This document shows, in pieces, positions 9,059-17,682 of a stretch of 64,000 nt of DNA (positions are counted from its first letter, which is position 1; every line of letters begins with the position of its first letter). The stretch is from Paenibacillus sp. yr247 (lineage in GTDB: Bacteria; Bacillota; Bacilli; Paenibacillales; NBRC-103111), in the NCBI RefSeq assembly GCF_900103825.1, contig NZ_FNIF01000025.1, forward strand, positions 1-64,000, read 5' to 3'. The notes beneath the pieces were generated by a model. That model was not told the DNA's origin. It made no database searches and saw nothing but the letters and a program-made list of their open reading frames with translations. A program made the position numbers and the translations under genes.

Positions 9059-9850
9059 ATGAATATTTTTGAAAGTAAAGCGAAATTCGATCATGGTCTA
9101 AACACCGTGCGGAGTACTTTTGACCAGTTAGAAGTATGGTGCAGGGAAGTAAAAACGGGAAATGGGATATTGTGGGAAGTGCTACTTGAGAAGATCCGAG
9201 AATTGCTTGAACAAAACAAATATTCTCTAGCCATTGTTGGTCTTAATCATCTTTTGATTATACCGAAAAATGAAGATCTCATGGAAAAAGTTCAGGTGTC
9301 TATATCAAATATTCTTGATTGGATGTTTTCAATGAACATATCCGATCTAGATGAAATGGACAGATTACTCATTGAAACCACGAGATGGATGAAGATGGCA
9401 GCCCGAACAAATTTACGTGACAGTGTTCATGAATACCTACATGCGAATCACGTTAAATTAAATCAATTTATAGCGGATACGAATTCTCCTGATCTCATTT
9501 TAGCTTATTTACATACTTTATTGTCCTTCGATTTTTATAATCCGATGAGAGTTATGATGGAGTATCTTTTGGGAGTAGAGTGGCCTTTTCTGGATTCTAA
9601 GATTCAGGAAGAGCAGTTTGCTGACTTCTTGTGGATAGCCTTTTATCTCTCTATGGATGATGTTTTAATAGAAATTTCCAAGGAAAGTGGACGTTTCATC
9701 GAACAAGTTCAAAGTCCTGAAATACTTCTCTATAAGAAGTACTATGATGTTAAAAATAATCGAGAACATCACAGTCAGAGATCGGAAAATATTGTTGCTC
9801 TAATGGATCAGAGCCGATTATTTGAAGAGTCCGAAAAACCGTGCTCTTGA
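9059..9850 (+). CDS. Hypothetical helical protein
   Basis: 263 residues from ATG 9059, chosen because GGAG sits 7 bp upstream; an ATG 12 bp earlier has no site. The sequence is rich in Leu, Glu, Asp and Met with alternating helices (for example LLEQNKYSLAIVGLNHLLII), and looks like a TPR/HEAT-like helical repeat protein. No catalytic motif, signal or membrane segment is seen. It overlaps the next ORF by 29 bp. That overlap, together with the abrupt unlike tail SEKPCS, leaves open that the two were once one gene separated by a frameshift near 9830. I do not recognise the family. Confidence 0.6.
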   Translation: MNIFESKAKFDHGLNTVRSTFDQLEVWCREVKTGNGILWEVLLEKIRELLEQNKYSLAIVGLNHLLIIPKNEDLMEKVQVSISNILDWMFSMNISDLDEMDRLLIETTRWMKMAARTNLRDSVHEYLHANHVKLNQFIADTNSPDLILAYLHTLLSFDFYNPMRVMMEYLLGVEWPFLDSKIQEEQFADFLWIAFYLSMDDVLIEISKESGRFIEQVQSPEILLYKKYYDVKNNREHHSQRSENIVALMDQSRLFEESEKPCS

Positions 9851-10301
9851 ACCTTATCGATGTAAAGTTAATTTAGATCCAATTGAGTACCCGCCTAAAC
9901 AGGAGTTGAATAAACTTATGGCTTCATCAAAGTCAGTAGTGATAACGCCAGTAACTCCAACGACAAATGAATATTTTGCGTGGCCAAGTACGGAAGCGAA
10001 GGAGTCGCAAGGACAATCAGATAAGGAAGGTAACTTCAGAGAGGAAACGGATCTACATCGACTGGGGTACAGAATTACTGGCCTTAATCGAATTCAGCGT
10101 TGGGATGTATTGGTTCGTAAAGTGATTCCCAAGATGACCCTGAAAGAAATTGTTTACACAATCGCTCGTAATGTTCGTTTGCGTAAATCTCAAGCTGGTG
10201 GTAAAACCAAATTTGCTTACGCTATTGCGGAGTGGGAGCATGACCTGAAAAGTCTCAAACAAGAATATTACAAATCAAATTTTTCATGGCCGCAATATTG
10301 A
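9822..10301 (+). CDS. Uncharacterised protein with WPS/LHxLGYxI C-terminal domain
   Basis: 159 residues. The C-terminal 110 residues (FAWPST, LHRLGYRITGLNRIQRW, IAEWEHDLKSLKQEYY, FSWPQY) match, almost block for block, the protein encoded at 46029-46701, so this is a recurring domain in the genome. Function is unknown to me. The pattern of Trp, Arg and Lys suggests a nucleic-acid-binding or partner-binding tail. The start is uncertain: TTG 9822 inside the previous gene, or ATG 9918 after AGGAG. The other family member has a zinc-ribbon N-terminus that this one lacks, so this copy may be an N-terminally replaced or truncated version. An inverted-repeat terminator follows at 10375. Confidence 0.6.
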   Translation: MKSPKNRALEPYRCKVNLDPIEYPPKQELNKLMASSKSVVITPVTPTTNEYFAWPSTEAKESQGQSDKEGNFREETDLHRLGYRITGLNRIQRWDVLVRKVIPKMTLKEIVYTIARNVRLRKSQAGGKTKFAYAIAEWEHDLKSLKQEYYKSNFSWPQY

Positions 10302-10374
10302 CCTTATTCATAATGCTGAAAATGGAGAAATTATAGAATTGAATCGCATGATGAAATGATCTTCATAGCCCTAA

Positions 10375-10418
10375 AAAACCAAGGACTACCTTTAGCGGCA
10401 GTCCTTGGTTTTATTTTT
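10375..10418. terminator. Bidirectional rho-independent terminator
   Basis: AAAACCAAGGACT (10375-10387) pairs with AGTCCTTGGTTTT (10400-10412) around a short loop. Runs of T follow on the plus strand, and runs of A precede it (T on minus). It separates the plus-strand gene ending at 10301 from the minus-strand exonuclease ending at 10417. Confidence 0.85.
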
Positions 10419-11062
10419 ATATAGCCTTACCCAGCAATTCAGCTAGTTGGCAAAAGGGTTTACTCATCCCATCACCTGTTGAATAAACAACGGATGTAGA
10501 ATAACGCAGCTCATTAGCAGCATTATTCTCCTCAAGTAATAGTTGAGGGAATATCATTTTAAAAAGCTTTGCAGTATTAAATGCATCATCTAATGCGTTA
10601 TGTTGACTGCCTCTGTAGCCGTTAGTGCCTTTTTGAGCCCATATCGCTGACCGTGTCGCCACCTTGCAATCGAGTGAACATGAGTTGTATATCGTTATAA
10701 TTTTGTATCCATTCTAATTCAACCTTATGTAAAGCACAGTGCCTTACCAATTGTTGCTTGTCATCCGGTCCCCATACACACATGTAATAGGGTGAGTCTC
10801 TCAGCCAACGTTTGAAATTCGTCACAACCTCATTGAAAGTAGGTGCGCCGTTCACCTGTTCTTGAGTAATCCCCGTAAACTCTGTAGTTTGGTTAGTGAT
10901 CGTTTTGTAATTATTCGGACGAACATATGAGTGAAAAAGATCAACATTGGAAAGATGACCACCTTCATCATTTATCTTAATAGCACCAATTTCTAAAATA
11001 TCTGCAATGTACTGATTTTTCTGCAAAACAGTAAATTCCATATCGAAAATGATGTAATTCAT
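10417..11062 (-). pseudogene. DEDDh 3'-5' exonuclease (RNase T / DNA pol III epsilon-like), frameshifted
   Basis: The minus-strand frame from 11062 encodes the start of a DEDDh exonuclease: FDMEFT (first Asp and Glu), the ILEIGAIKI strand, and WGPDDKQQLVRH with the middle Asp. It stops at 10622. The rest of the domain, GSQHNALDDAFNTAKLF with the essential His and last Asp, is in another frame from about 10660 to 10417. The two halves meet near 10640-10660, so a single small deletion or insertion has split a gene of about 200 residues. A sequencing error is the main alternative. RBS AAAGGGTGA precedes the ATG, and promoter copy 2 (11096-11143) lies 35 bp upstream, so the gene belongs to the shared regulon. 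Confidence 0.75.
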
Positions 11063-11095
11063 GAAAATTTCACCCTTTCGTCAGCTAATATTTTA

Positions 11096-11143
11096 AAAAT
11101 ATCATATGAGTCTGACACTTTATTGTCATGGAACGTACGTTTC
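11096..11143 (-). promoter_or_regulatory. Shared promoter element, copy 2 (exonuclease)
   Basis: Read on the minus strand, GAAACGTACGTTCCATGACA (11143 down to 11124) is followed by 22 bp and TATTTT (11101-11096). The reverse reading of its core, GAACGTACGTTTC, fits the Bacillus SOS consensus GAACRNRYGTTYC at every position. The element is 34 bp upstream of the exonuclease start codon. Confidence 0.7.
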
Positions 11144-11326
11144 TATTCAATTAAATATGTAATGGTTTAGTATTCGTAGGGGATGGAAGGAAATTAGGTC
11201 TTTTTGTTGAATTGTCACACCTTAGATCTAAACGGCTCGGCTTGACGATCGTAAATCAACTAATATTACAAGGTGGGCATCTTTGGATAACCCGTTCCTT
11301 CTTTTCTTTCGGTTATCAGAAACAGG

Positions 11327-11373
11327 GAACATACGTTTCGTGACAAATAGGTGACGGAATCCTATTGTAAGCT
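11327..11373 (+). promoter_or_regulatory. Shared promoter element, copy 3 (orphan)
   Basis: GAACATACGTTTCGTGACA at 11327-11345, then 22 bp and TAAGCT (11368-11373), a weak -10. The core GAACATACGTTTC is a perfect match to the SOS consensus. No open frame with a good ribosome binding site follows within 400 bp, so the gene it served was probably lost in the rearrangement that also left the truncated genes at 11781-12346. It is divergent from copy 2, about 190 bp away. Confidence 0.55.
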
Positions 11374-11780
11374 TGAGTCAAAACGTCCATAGAGGAACGT
11401 TACGGATTCTAGCCTGCGAATGTAAAGATAAAATGAAAACAATTCGCATACATGTTCTTCACCAACCTGAAAACCGCTGTCGAGCATTTTTGGTGATTAC
11501 CCTGATACAATGAACCTTTGAGCTGTGGCATTGGATTAATTTCGGTTTATTTTTTTACCAGCCTGTATCCAAAAATGACTAAAATGATACAACTTGTATC
11601 AAATTTAATCAAGACTAAGGCCGATTGGGTTTTAAAGCACTTAAAATCCTAGGATGGATACTTGCACCCGTCTATTGAGCTGATTATTTCAGGCAGCAAT
11701 TATGATTAATCGTTTCTCCGGTTTAATTGCACAAGTGCAGGGTTAATTGACGATATCCAAAGGTACGCTCCACGGAACCC
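11374..11780. other. Non-coding stretch
   Basis: No convincing gene. A short palindrome GATACAACTTGTATC lies near 11587-11601, and AACGTCC...GGAACGTT near 11382-11401 forms a loose inverted repeat. The region just upstream of the permease fragment at 11781 has no recognisable ribosome binding site. Confidence 0.4.
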
Positions 11781-12093
11781 ATGTCTAGAAAACATAGTAT
11801 TGTTATGACATCAGGACTTAAATTGTTTCTTTTTGCAGCACCTTACCTGCTGATGGTTTTCATATTTTCTTATCTACCGCTGTATGGTTGGATATATTCC
11901 TTCTTCGACTACCAAGCTGGATTAAAGCTCCTCCATACTAAATTCGTTGGGTTGGATAACTTCAAAAGGCTAGTAGATAATCCCGTGCTTTTATCCGAAC
12001 TGATGCGCGTTTTACGTAACACGTTTGCTATTAGCTTACTTACCATATTAACTTCACCGTTGCCGATGATCTTTGCCATTATGATAACGGAAG
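11781..12093 (+). pseudogene. Sugar ABC transporter permease (LplB-type), N-terminal fragment
   Basis: About 104 residues of a binding-protein-dependent permease survive. A first membrane segment (LFLFAAPYLLMVFIFSYLPLYGW), the typical FVGLDNFKRL motif and the start of the second segment (LRNTFAISLLTI...MIFAIMITEA) match the beginning of LplB/YtcP-like permeases of Paenibacillus carbohydrate importers, normally about 300 residues. At about 12090 the sequence changes abruptly to an out-of-frame arginyl-tRNA synthetase tail. With two thirds of the protein missing, including the EAA loop, it cannot work as a transporter. No ATPase or second permease is nearby. Confidence 0.75.
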
Positions 12094-12346
12094 CTCGGGC
12101 ACCTCGGAAGCCGAGTTCGACTTGCTGCGCAAGATCGGGCAGCTTCCGGAAGAGATCGCCATTGCGGCTGAGAAGTATGCGCCGCACCGTTTGATCAGCT
12201 ATGTATACGAACTGGCAAGCCAGTTCCATAGCTACTACAGAGGCCACTACGTCATCACAGATGACGCAGCCTTAACTCAGGCGCGCCTCGCCCTGCTCGG
12301 CGCGCTGCGCACAACCCTAGCCAACACGTTGCACCTCCGCTCCTGA
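12094..12346 (+). pseudogene. Arginyl-tRNA synthetase, C-terminal (DALR anticodon-binding) fragment
   Basis: A frame reading GTSEAEFDLLRKIGQLPEEIA, EKYAPHRLISYVYELASQFHSYYR and LTQARLALLGALRTTLAN is typical of the DALR domain of ArgRS (argS). The front part with the catalytic HIGH and KMSKS motifs is missing, and the end (LANTLHLRS) departs from the usual NxLxLIGVSAPxxM. It is joined directly to the ABC-permease fragment in a different frame. The GC-rich codon use differs from the A+T-rich sequence just upstream. A terminator follows at 12377. This is a deletion or recombination scar, not a functional synthetase. Confidence 0.75.
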
Positions 12347-12376
12347 GCGGATGTAAGCTCCGTCCGCTCCAAACCG

Positions 12377-12419
12377 AAGAGCCCCTTGCCCCGTCGTTTA
12401 ACGGGTTAAGGGGCTTTTC
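12377..12419 (+). terminator. Rho-independent terminator
   Basis: AAGAGCCCCTT pairs with AAGGGGCTTTT, with an inner CCCGT/ACGGG stem, followed by TTTTCG. It ends the argS remnant and sits at the 3' end of the converging protease gene. Confidence 0.8.
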
Positions 12420-12421
12420 GC

Positions 12422-13294
12422 CTATGGCTGTCGCGCCGCATGGATGGTGCGCTGAGCATTCAACTGCCCGGGCTGCCAGCGCGCGTTGGAGTGTCTGTTC
12501 AAGCTGGGCGCACTGCGCCGCAGCGCACTCTTGATTTGCTGCGGCGACATGGCGCGCAGCGAGAGTATGAGCGCGATGACACCGCTCACGTTCGCTGTTG
12601 CTATCGAGGTGCCGCTGAGTTCGTTATATTTGCCGCCAAGGCACGCAGAGTATACACGCTCACCGGGTGCATAAATGTCAATTTCTACGCCGCGGTTGCT
12701 GAAGGGAGCGATCTTACCAAGGCGTGTAATTGCAACGACGGAGACCACTTGAGAGAAGCGGGCTGGGTAATCAATGGATTTCTTTTTGCCGTCATTTCCG
12801 GAGGAGGCAACGATAACCTTTCCTCGGTAGTAGGCATTCAAGACAGCTTGCTCTAAATTTGGATTGTACGTTTTCATGCCGAAACTCATATTAATAATAT
12901 CGAGGTCATTTTGTACGCACCAGTCGATTGCGGCAATAATATCGGAGACATAGGCGCTGCCATTGTGATCAAAAGCTTTAATCGGGTGAATGATGGCTTT
13001 CGGGGCCACCCCGATAATTCCTGAATAACGCCCAGTTGCGGCGATTGTTCCTGCGATATGAGTGCCGTGTCTATTGTCGTCCTGAGGCAGGAGTCGGCGA
13101 TTCAATAAATTGATCCCGCTGGAAATCGAATTCCTCAAATCGGGGTGCTTTAAATCAATGCCAGTATCTACGACACCGATGTGGATGTTTTGCCCGAGGG
13201 TTTTGCTCCAGATCTCAGGCGCACCGATTTGATCAACTCCCCATGGGAACGTCCGCATATGTGAATGGGATAAGATGCTTGCTCTTTTCGTCAA
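12422..13294 (-). CDS. Intracellular S8 (subtilisin-like) serine protease
   Basis: 290 residues from a TTG start. The catalytic triad is clear: Asp in GVVDTGID (about 43), His in DNRHGTHIAGT (about 78) and Ser in SGTSIATANVSG (about 231), with the oxyanion Asn in VASSGNDG (about 167). There is no signal peptide and only a short N-terminal extension, so it should be cytoplasmic like the intracellular subtilisins. The frame stays open upstream of the TTG to about 13330 (KKVRSGKR), so translation may begin slightly earlier, and the gene may be N-terminally shortened relative to relatives. It is monocistronic, in the same orientation as the nrd operon but 600 bp away. Confidence 0.88.
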   Translation of the reverse strand: MTKRASILSHSHMRTFPWGVDQIGAPEIWSKTLGQNIHIGVVDTGIDLKHPDLRNSISSGINLLNRRLLPQDDNRHGTHIAGTIAATGRYSGIIGVAPKAIIHPIKAFDHNGSAYVSDIIAAIDWCVQNDLDIINMSFGMKTYNPNLEQAVLNAYYRGKVIVASSGNDGKKKSIDYPARFSQVVSVVAITRLGKIAPFSNRGVEIDIYAPGERVYSACLGGKYNELSGTSIATANVSGVIALILSLRAMSPQQIKSALRRSAPSLNRHSNARWQPGQLNAQRTIHAARQP

Positions 13295-13908
13295 TCTTTT
13301 TCCGCTTCTGACTTTTTTAAAGTTAATTTCTTGTCAGCTTCGATACGTGTCGAAATGGAGAAATCCTTAAGTTTGGTATCAGGACATAATGTGCAAGAGA
13401 AGGCATGAATAATGTCAAGAGGGCTGAACGTTGCTCAAGATGGGAGCTCGGTTGACATACGAAGGAGCTCCGATTTGCAGGCGTAATAGTCTATACTGGA
13501 AGTAAAGTGGATGAGATGTTTTCTTGCTGACAGTTGAGTGAGACCCAAATCTTCATGAAGCAGATGAAGAAAGGTGGTGTATCCATGGTGCCATCCCCCC
13601 ACCCCGAAACAACATATAATGCTATCTCCCCTATCCTATGTACAGGTCATCTCGTTTGACCGTGTCATCGCCTTTGTAGAAATAAATAGGCGCAAAGCCG
13701 TGCCAGATGTGGAGGAATCACATAGGATACATAGAGAGGCGAGGGCAGGAGTGTCTCTTTCTCAGATGGTGAAAACGGCTGCTGTTGCTCGGTGGACGGT
13801 GGACGCTTTCATTTGGGTACAGTCGCAGGCGAAGGGGGACCTTCGCTTGTATTCATTTCGCGCCTGTCCTAAAGGACGATTCTGCCGTTTATTTTGATTC
13901 ACAACAGC
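13295..13908. other. Intergenic region with weak small ORFs
   Basis: A 24-codon ORF at 13585-13659 (plus) has a good ribosome binding site (AAAGGTGG). A longer frame, 13574-13897, overlaps it (107 codons, VAFVEINRRKAVPDVEE). Neither resembles a known protein, and the composition does not argue for coding. A GC-rich inverted repeat, GGCGAAGG/CCTTCGCT, lies near 13837-13857, downstream of nrdF on the other strand, where it might help end the nrd transcript, but there is no T run. TTGACA at 13453-13458 has no matching -10. Confidence 0.3.
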
Positions 13909-14901
13909 TTAAAATACAAAATCATCGTCCGTCAAAGCCTCGACGTGAATCGTGCGCACGTACCCGTTCCCTTTTTTGGAGAAAAAGTCATGCTGCTTCG
14001 TCTTCGTACTCAAGCCATTCAATACGATCGGGTTGATTTCCTCTTCTGGGAACATCGGCTCAACGCCAAGATTCATGAACGCTTTATTTGCGTTGTAGCG
14101 CAGGAAGGACTTCACATCATCCGCTAGACCCAGTGGTCCGTATAAGCTATCTGTGTAGCCTTCCTCATTCGCGTGAAGCTCCTTCAGCAGTGCACACAAT
14201 GTAGCATACGCTTCATCCTGCTCTGCAGGACTAAGCTCGGCGTAAACCTCTTGTGCCAACACGCCGATGTACAACCCGTGAATGCTCTCATCGCGCAAAA
14301 TCAAGTCGATGATCTCGCCGCTGCTCGTCATTTTACCTTGACCAGCCAAATACAAAGGATAATAGAAACCGCTATAGAACAAATAGCTTTCTAGCAATAC
14401 GGACGAAGCCATCGCGAGATACAGCTCTTTGGTCGTTGTAATATTTTCATAGTAATGTGAAATCTTATTCGCTTTAAACTGCAAGTGTGGATTGCTCTCC
14501 ACCCACAGGAACAGCTCGTTGATCTCTTCTGTCGAAGATAATGTAGTAAAAATCGAACTATACGACTTGGCATGGATTTGCTCCATCATCCCCATGAAGC
14601 TCAGCACTGCTTTGCGCTGCAACCCATCGACATGCTCAAGAATCTTCGGCATCCCAACGCCGCCTTGCATCGTATCGAGCAAAGTTAGTCCACCAAGCAC
14701 CTTCATGTATAGCTTACGCTCTACTTGGCTCAGTGTAATCCAGGACATTTTATCGTCAGACAGCGGAATTTCTTCATCTGTCCAGAATTGCATAATATTT
14801 TGATTCCAGAATGTTATCGTAAAATCGTCATCCGGACGGTTCCAATTCACCGCTTTTTTGACAATCGGTTTATTGACTGTTGGTGCACTAGCACTTGTCA
14901 T
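13909..14901 (-). CDS. nrdF: Class Ib ribonucleotide reductase, beta subunit NrdF
   Basis: 330 residues. Radical-generating subunit that makes deoxyribonucleotides with NrdE. Metal ligands are visible: Glu and His in MEQIHAKSYSSIF (about 107-110), and Glu and His in LRDESIHGLYIG (about 205-208), with the first carboxylate in the LLDTMQGG region and the radical Tyr in the SYSSIF helix. The Val/Phe-rich tail DDDFVF is the C-terminal peptide that docks in NrdE. It is the last gene of nrdI-nrdE-nrdF, starting 22 bp after the nrdE stop. The dinuclear centre is normally Mn2 or Fe2, with NrdI supplying the oxidant for Mn. Confidence 0.95.
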   Translation of the reverse strand: MTSASAPTVNKPIVKKAVNWNRPDDDFTITFWNQNIMQFWTDEEIPLSDDKMSWITLSQVERKLYMKVLGGLTLLDTMQGGVGMPKILEHVDGLQRKAVLSFMGMMEQIHAKSYSSIFTTLSSTEEINELFLWVESNPHLQFKANKISHYYENITTTKELYLAMASSVLLESYLFYSGFYYPLYLAGQGKMTSSGEIIDLILRDESIHGLYIGVLAQEVYAELSPAEQDEAYATLCALLKELHANEEGYTDSLYGPLGLADDVKSFLRYNANKAFMNLGVEPMFPEEEINPIVLNGLSTKTKQHDFFSKKGNGYVRTIHVEALTDDDFVF

Positions 14902-14922
14902 GAATGGGTATCCCCTTCCTCA

Positions 14923-17007
14923 TTATACCGAGCAGCTGACACATTCCTCAACGGATAGCTGATTGGTGCGTGTATAGTAAAGCGATTTGAGTCCTTTGTG
15001 TGCCGCATACAGGTATAATTTAGCAAGTTGTCTTGTAGAAACATCACTGTTTACGTGCAAAATAGTCGAAATCCCTTGGTCCACGTGCGTTTGTATCTCA
15101 GCAATAAGGTCAAGAATTTTGAATTGATCCATTTGATAAGCGGATTTATAGTAAAAGAAATTGTCTCGCGCCATGAAAGGCATCGGGTAGTACGTTGTTG
15201 AGTTTGCGTAAGTACGCGTCTCAATCGGTTCAACAATCGGCATCACACTGGAAGTTGAGTTCTGAATATACGAAATACTTTGCGTTGGCGCGATAGCCAG
15301 TCGGTACGCGTGGTACAAGCCATGCATCTGTACTTGCTCATACAGGGCGCTCCAATCGCTAGGAGATGGAACCGGCATACCTTCGAATAGTACTTTTACT
15401 TTATCAGTCACAGGACGGTAATCTATGGCTATATAGCGGTCAAAATAGTTCCCATTCGCATACTCGGACTGCTCAAATCCTTCAAAGGTTTGGCCTGATG
15501 CCTTGGCAATCTCCATACTTTTCTCGATGGAATAATAGTTCATCGCCGCGAAGAAGCTTCGTGCAAAATCCTTCGCTTCATCACTCTCATAGGCAATTTT
15601 GTTTTTGGATAAGTAGCCATGCAGATTCATAACACCGAGACCAACAGAGTGCAGCTCACGGTTCGCTTTGGCGACACCTGGTGCATTGCTAATCGTTGTC
15701 ATATCTGTCACAGCCGTTAAGGCGATCATGCCTTCGTGAACGGTTTCGCGCAGCTTTTTACGATCCATCACATTGGCAATGTTCATGGACGCTAGGTTAC
15801 AGCTGATATCGCGAAGAATCGTATCTTCTTGCCCATAATCCGTAATTTCTGATGTTTCTTGCAATTGGAAAATCTCCGTGCAGAGATTGGACATTTTGAT
15901 CGTCCCAATCCCTTTGAGGGCGTGATCCTTATTCGCATTCGTGCGGTTCATCATATATGGATAGCCGGATTCCAGCTGTGTAGTCGCAATTTTGGTTAAC
16001 ATGTCGCGTGCACTCATGACAACCTTTTTCCTAACTTTCGGATTCGCTAACAGTTCATCGTACATCTCATCTAGATCTAGATCTTCCAAATGCTTCCCAT
16101 AGGCTTGAAGGACTGTGTATGGTGCGAAAATATGTAGAGGCTTGTTCTCCTCCGCCAGTTTATAAAACTTATTCGGAACAATGAGTCCGATGGAAAGAGT
16201 TTTCAAACGGGATTTCTCATCCGCATTAATTTTCTTGCTGTCCAGGAACTCCATAACGTCCCAGCCAAAAATGTTATAATACGCTGCTCCTGAGCCTTTA
16301 CGCTGACCCATTTGATCCGCATAGGAGAACGCATCTTCCATAAGCTTAAGAACGGGAATAATGCCTTTTGCCGCGCCTTCAACGCCTTTAATCGTTTCAC
16401 CGCGCCCGCGTAACTTCGATAAATTCACGGCTACACCGCCGCCAATCTTGGAAAGCTGCATGCACGTTGCAAGTACATAATTGATGGAATTTAAGGAATC
16501 ATCCATTTCGAGTAAGAAGCAAGAAACTAATTCGCCGCGGCGACTTTTACCTGCGTTCAAAAATGTCGGTGTTGCTGGTTGCAAGCGTTGCTCCATCATG
16601 GAAACCGCTAGAACACGCGCTGTTTCGACGTTGCCGCGTCCTAAGTATAAGGCTACGATCGCTACGCGATCAGGGAAATGCTCTAAATATGACTTCTTAT
16701 CATCACTGCGCATTGCGTAATCCGTATAAAATTTCGAAGCCGCCATATAAGAAGCGAACTCGAATTGATTGTCATATGCCACTTGGTAGACGCTGTTTAC
16801 TTCAGCTTCTGTGTAATTCTCATAAACGTTCTCGTAGAAATTATTATCGATCATGTAACGAACCTTCGAAGTGGTGTCGGGGAAAGTGAGGCTCTTACTG
16901 TGGACTTCTTGCATGAAGACTTCAACAGCTTCTTTATCCTTCTCTAATTGAAAAAAACCATCCGTACCGCGTTGCATTAATTCATTATTAAGTTCAATGT
17001 GCCGCAA
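14923..17007 (-). CDS. nrdE: Class Ib ribonucleotide reductase, alpha subunit NrdE
   Basis: 694 residues, normal for NrdE. Catalytic elements are SCFLLEMDDSLNSI (active-site Cys, about 178), the NLCTEIFQ motif with Asn, Cys and Glu (about 380), TQSISYIQNSTSSVMP (about 590), and the C-terminal redox pair ECVSCSV. The N-terminal ATP-cone is short or absent, as expected for class Ib. The start lies inside nrdI (14-bp overlap), so the two are translationally coupled. It reduces ribonucleoside diphosphates in the cytoplasm with NrdF. No intron or intein, which are common in Bacillales nrdE, is present. Confidence 0.95.
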   Translation of the reverse strand: MRHIELNNELMQRGTDGFFQLEKDKEAVEVFMQEVHSKSLTFPDTTSKVRYMIDNNFYENVYENYTEAEVNSVYQVAYDNQFEFASYMAASKFYTDYAMRSDDKKSYLEHFPDRVAIVALYLGRGNVETARVLAVSMMEQRLQPATPTFLNAGKSRRGELVSCFLLEMDDSLNSINYVLATCMQLSKIGGGVAVNLSKLRGRGETIKGVEGAAKGIIPVLKLMEDAFSYADQMGQRKGSGAAYYNIFGWDVMEFLDSKKINADEKSRLKTLSIGLIVPNKFYKLAEENKPLHIFAPYTVLQAYGKHLEDLDLDEMYDELLANPKVRKKVVMSARDMLTKIATTQLESGYPYMMNRTNANKDHALKGIGTIKMSNLCTEIFQLQETSEITDYGQEDTILRDISCNLASMNIANVMDRKKLRETVHEGMIALTAVTDMTTISNAPGVAKANRELHSVGLGVMNLHGYLSKNKIAYESDEAKDFARSFFAAMNYYSIEKSMEIAKASGQTFEGFEQSEYANGNYFDRYIAIDYRPVTDKVKVLFEGMPVPSPSDWSALYEQVQMHGLYHAYRLAIAPTQSISYIQNSTSSVMPIVEPIETRTYANSTTYYPMPFMARDNFFYYKSAYQMDQFKILDLIAEIQTHVDQGISTILHVNSDVSTRQLAKLYLYAAHKGLKSLYYTRTNQLSVEECVSCSV

Positions 17008-17353
17008 TTGCTTGTACCCCCTGAACGAATCGTTCTACATCATTTTTGGTGCCAGACAATTCAAATTTGGTTAAAACAGGAACGTCGTAAAGCTCTGAAA
17101 TGGTATCTGCGCTTTTGGCGAAGCCGTCTCCCCAGTTGCGGTTACCGCTTGCTGCTACGCCTTGTAGACGGGAAGAATTCGTTTCTAGGAACGAAGCTAC
17201 CTTGGGTGGAATTTGACCAAAACCGGTTGTATACGTTACAAGCACGAAAGGCTTATCCATTGTCATTGCATCCTCAATTTGTACAGCGGGCATTTGGAGC
17301 TTCGCAATAAATCGGCGAACATTTCCAGTCTTCGAATCGTAAGCAATCAACAT
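16994..17353 (-). CDS. nrdI: Flavodoxin-like NrdI
   Basis: 119 residues. It begins MLIAYDSKTGNVRRFI, the flavodoxin FMN phosphate-binding loop (S/T-x-T-G-N). The VTYTTGFGQIP loop (about 54) and SGNRNWGDGFAKSAD (about 89) are typical of NrdI, which delivers superoxide or peroxide to the Mn2 centre of NrdF. It is the first gene of nrdIEF, with RBS GGAGAC/GGAG about 8 bp upstream on the minus strand. The 250-bp leader contains NrdR-like sites. Confidence 0.93.
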   Translation of the reverse strand: MLIAYDSKTGNVRRFIAKLQMPAVQIEDAMTMDKPFVLVTYTTGFGQIPPKVASFLETNSSRLQGVAASGNRNWGDGFAKSADTISELYDVPVLTKFELSGTKNDVERFVQGVQAIAAH

Positions 17354-17408
17354 AGCTTCCGTCTCCTATCCATCTCAATTCTCAACTTCAATCATTACTT
17401 GTGGTTAC

Positions 17409-17423
17409 TCTATATGTAGTGTT
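17409..17423 (-). promoter_or_regulatory. NrdR-like box (proximal)
   Basis: Minus strand AACACTACATATAGA matches the NrdR consensus ACACWATATMTWGTGT-like core over most positions. It is 56 bp upstream of nrdI. A partner lies at 17629-17642. The 220-bp distance is much more than the roughly 31 bp usual for paired boxes. Confidence 0.5.
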
Positions 17424-17619
17424 TATTCGAATTCTAACGTCTGATATTCGTGGGTGAAGTGTACCCTTAATCGACAGCTTCTGCAATTCCTTTGCGACTC
17501 CGTAAGCGGTCAAAAAAAACTTAAAACCTGCAGTTTCACTTGATTTCTTGCACTATTTATGCTTTTGTCTAGCAATCTCACAATCTGCTTTTCATCACGA
17601 CATCTAGTTGATAGATTTC

Positions 17620-17648
17620 AATTTATATCAATATATAGTGTTTGTCAA
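17620..17648 (-). promoter_or_regulatory. nrdIEF promoter overlapping an NrdR-like box
   Basis: On the minus strand TTGACA (17648-17643), a 17-bp spacer and TAAATT (17625-17620) form a sigma-A-type promoter. AACACTATATATTG, a good NrdR box, fills the spacer (17642-17629), where binding of the ATP/dATP-sensing repressor NrdR would block polymerase. Transcription from here gives a leader of about 250 nt before nrdI. Confidence 0.65.
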
Positions 17649-17682
17649 CGAGCTGAATAACCTGTTTCTCCTCGTAAAACAG

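Noticed and set aside
10417..10662. Separate 81-codon gene
   Set aside because: It holds the His/Asp end of the DEDDh exonuclease and is the second half of the frameshifted gene at 10417-11062.
12440..12856. 138-codon plus-strand ORF
   Set aside because: Shadow of the S8 protease on the opposite strand, with no ribosome binding site or family resemblance.
13574..13897. 107-codon ORF between protease and nrdF
   Set aside because: No recognisable motif, doubtful start, unusual composition. Mentioned only in the intergenic entry.
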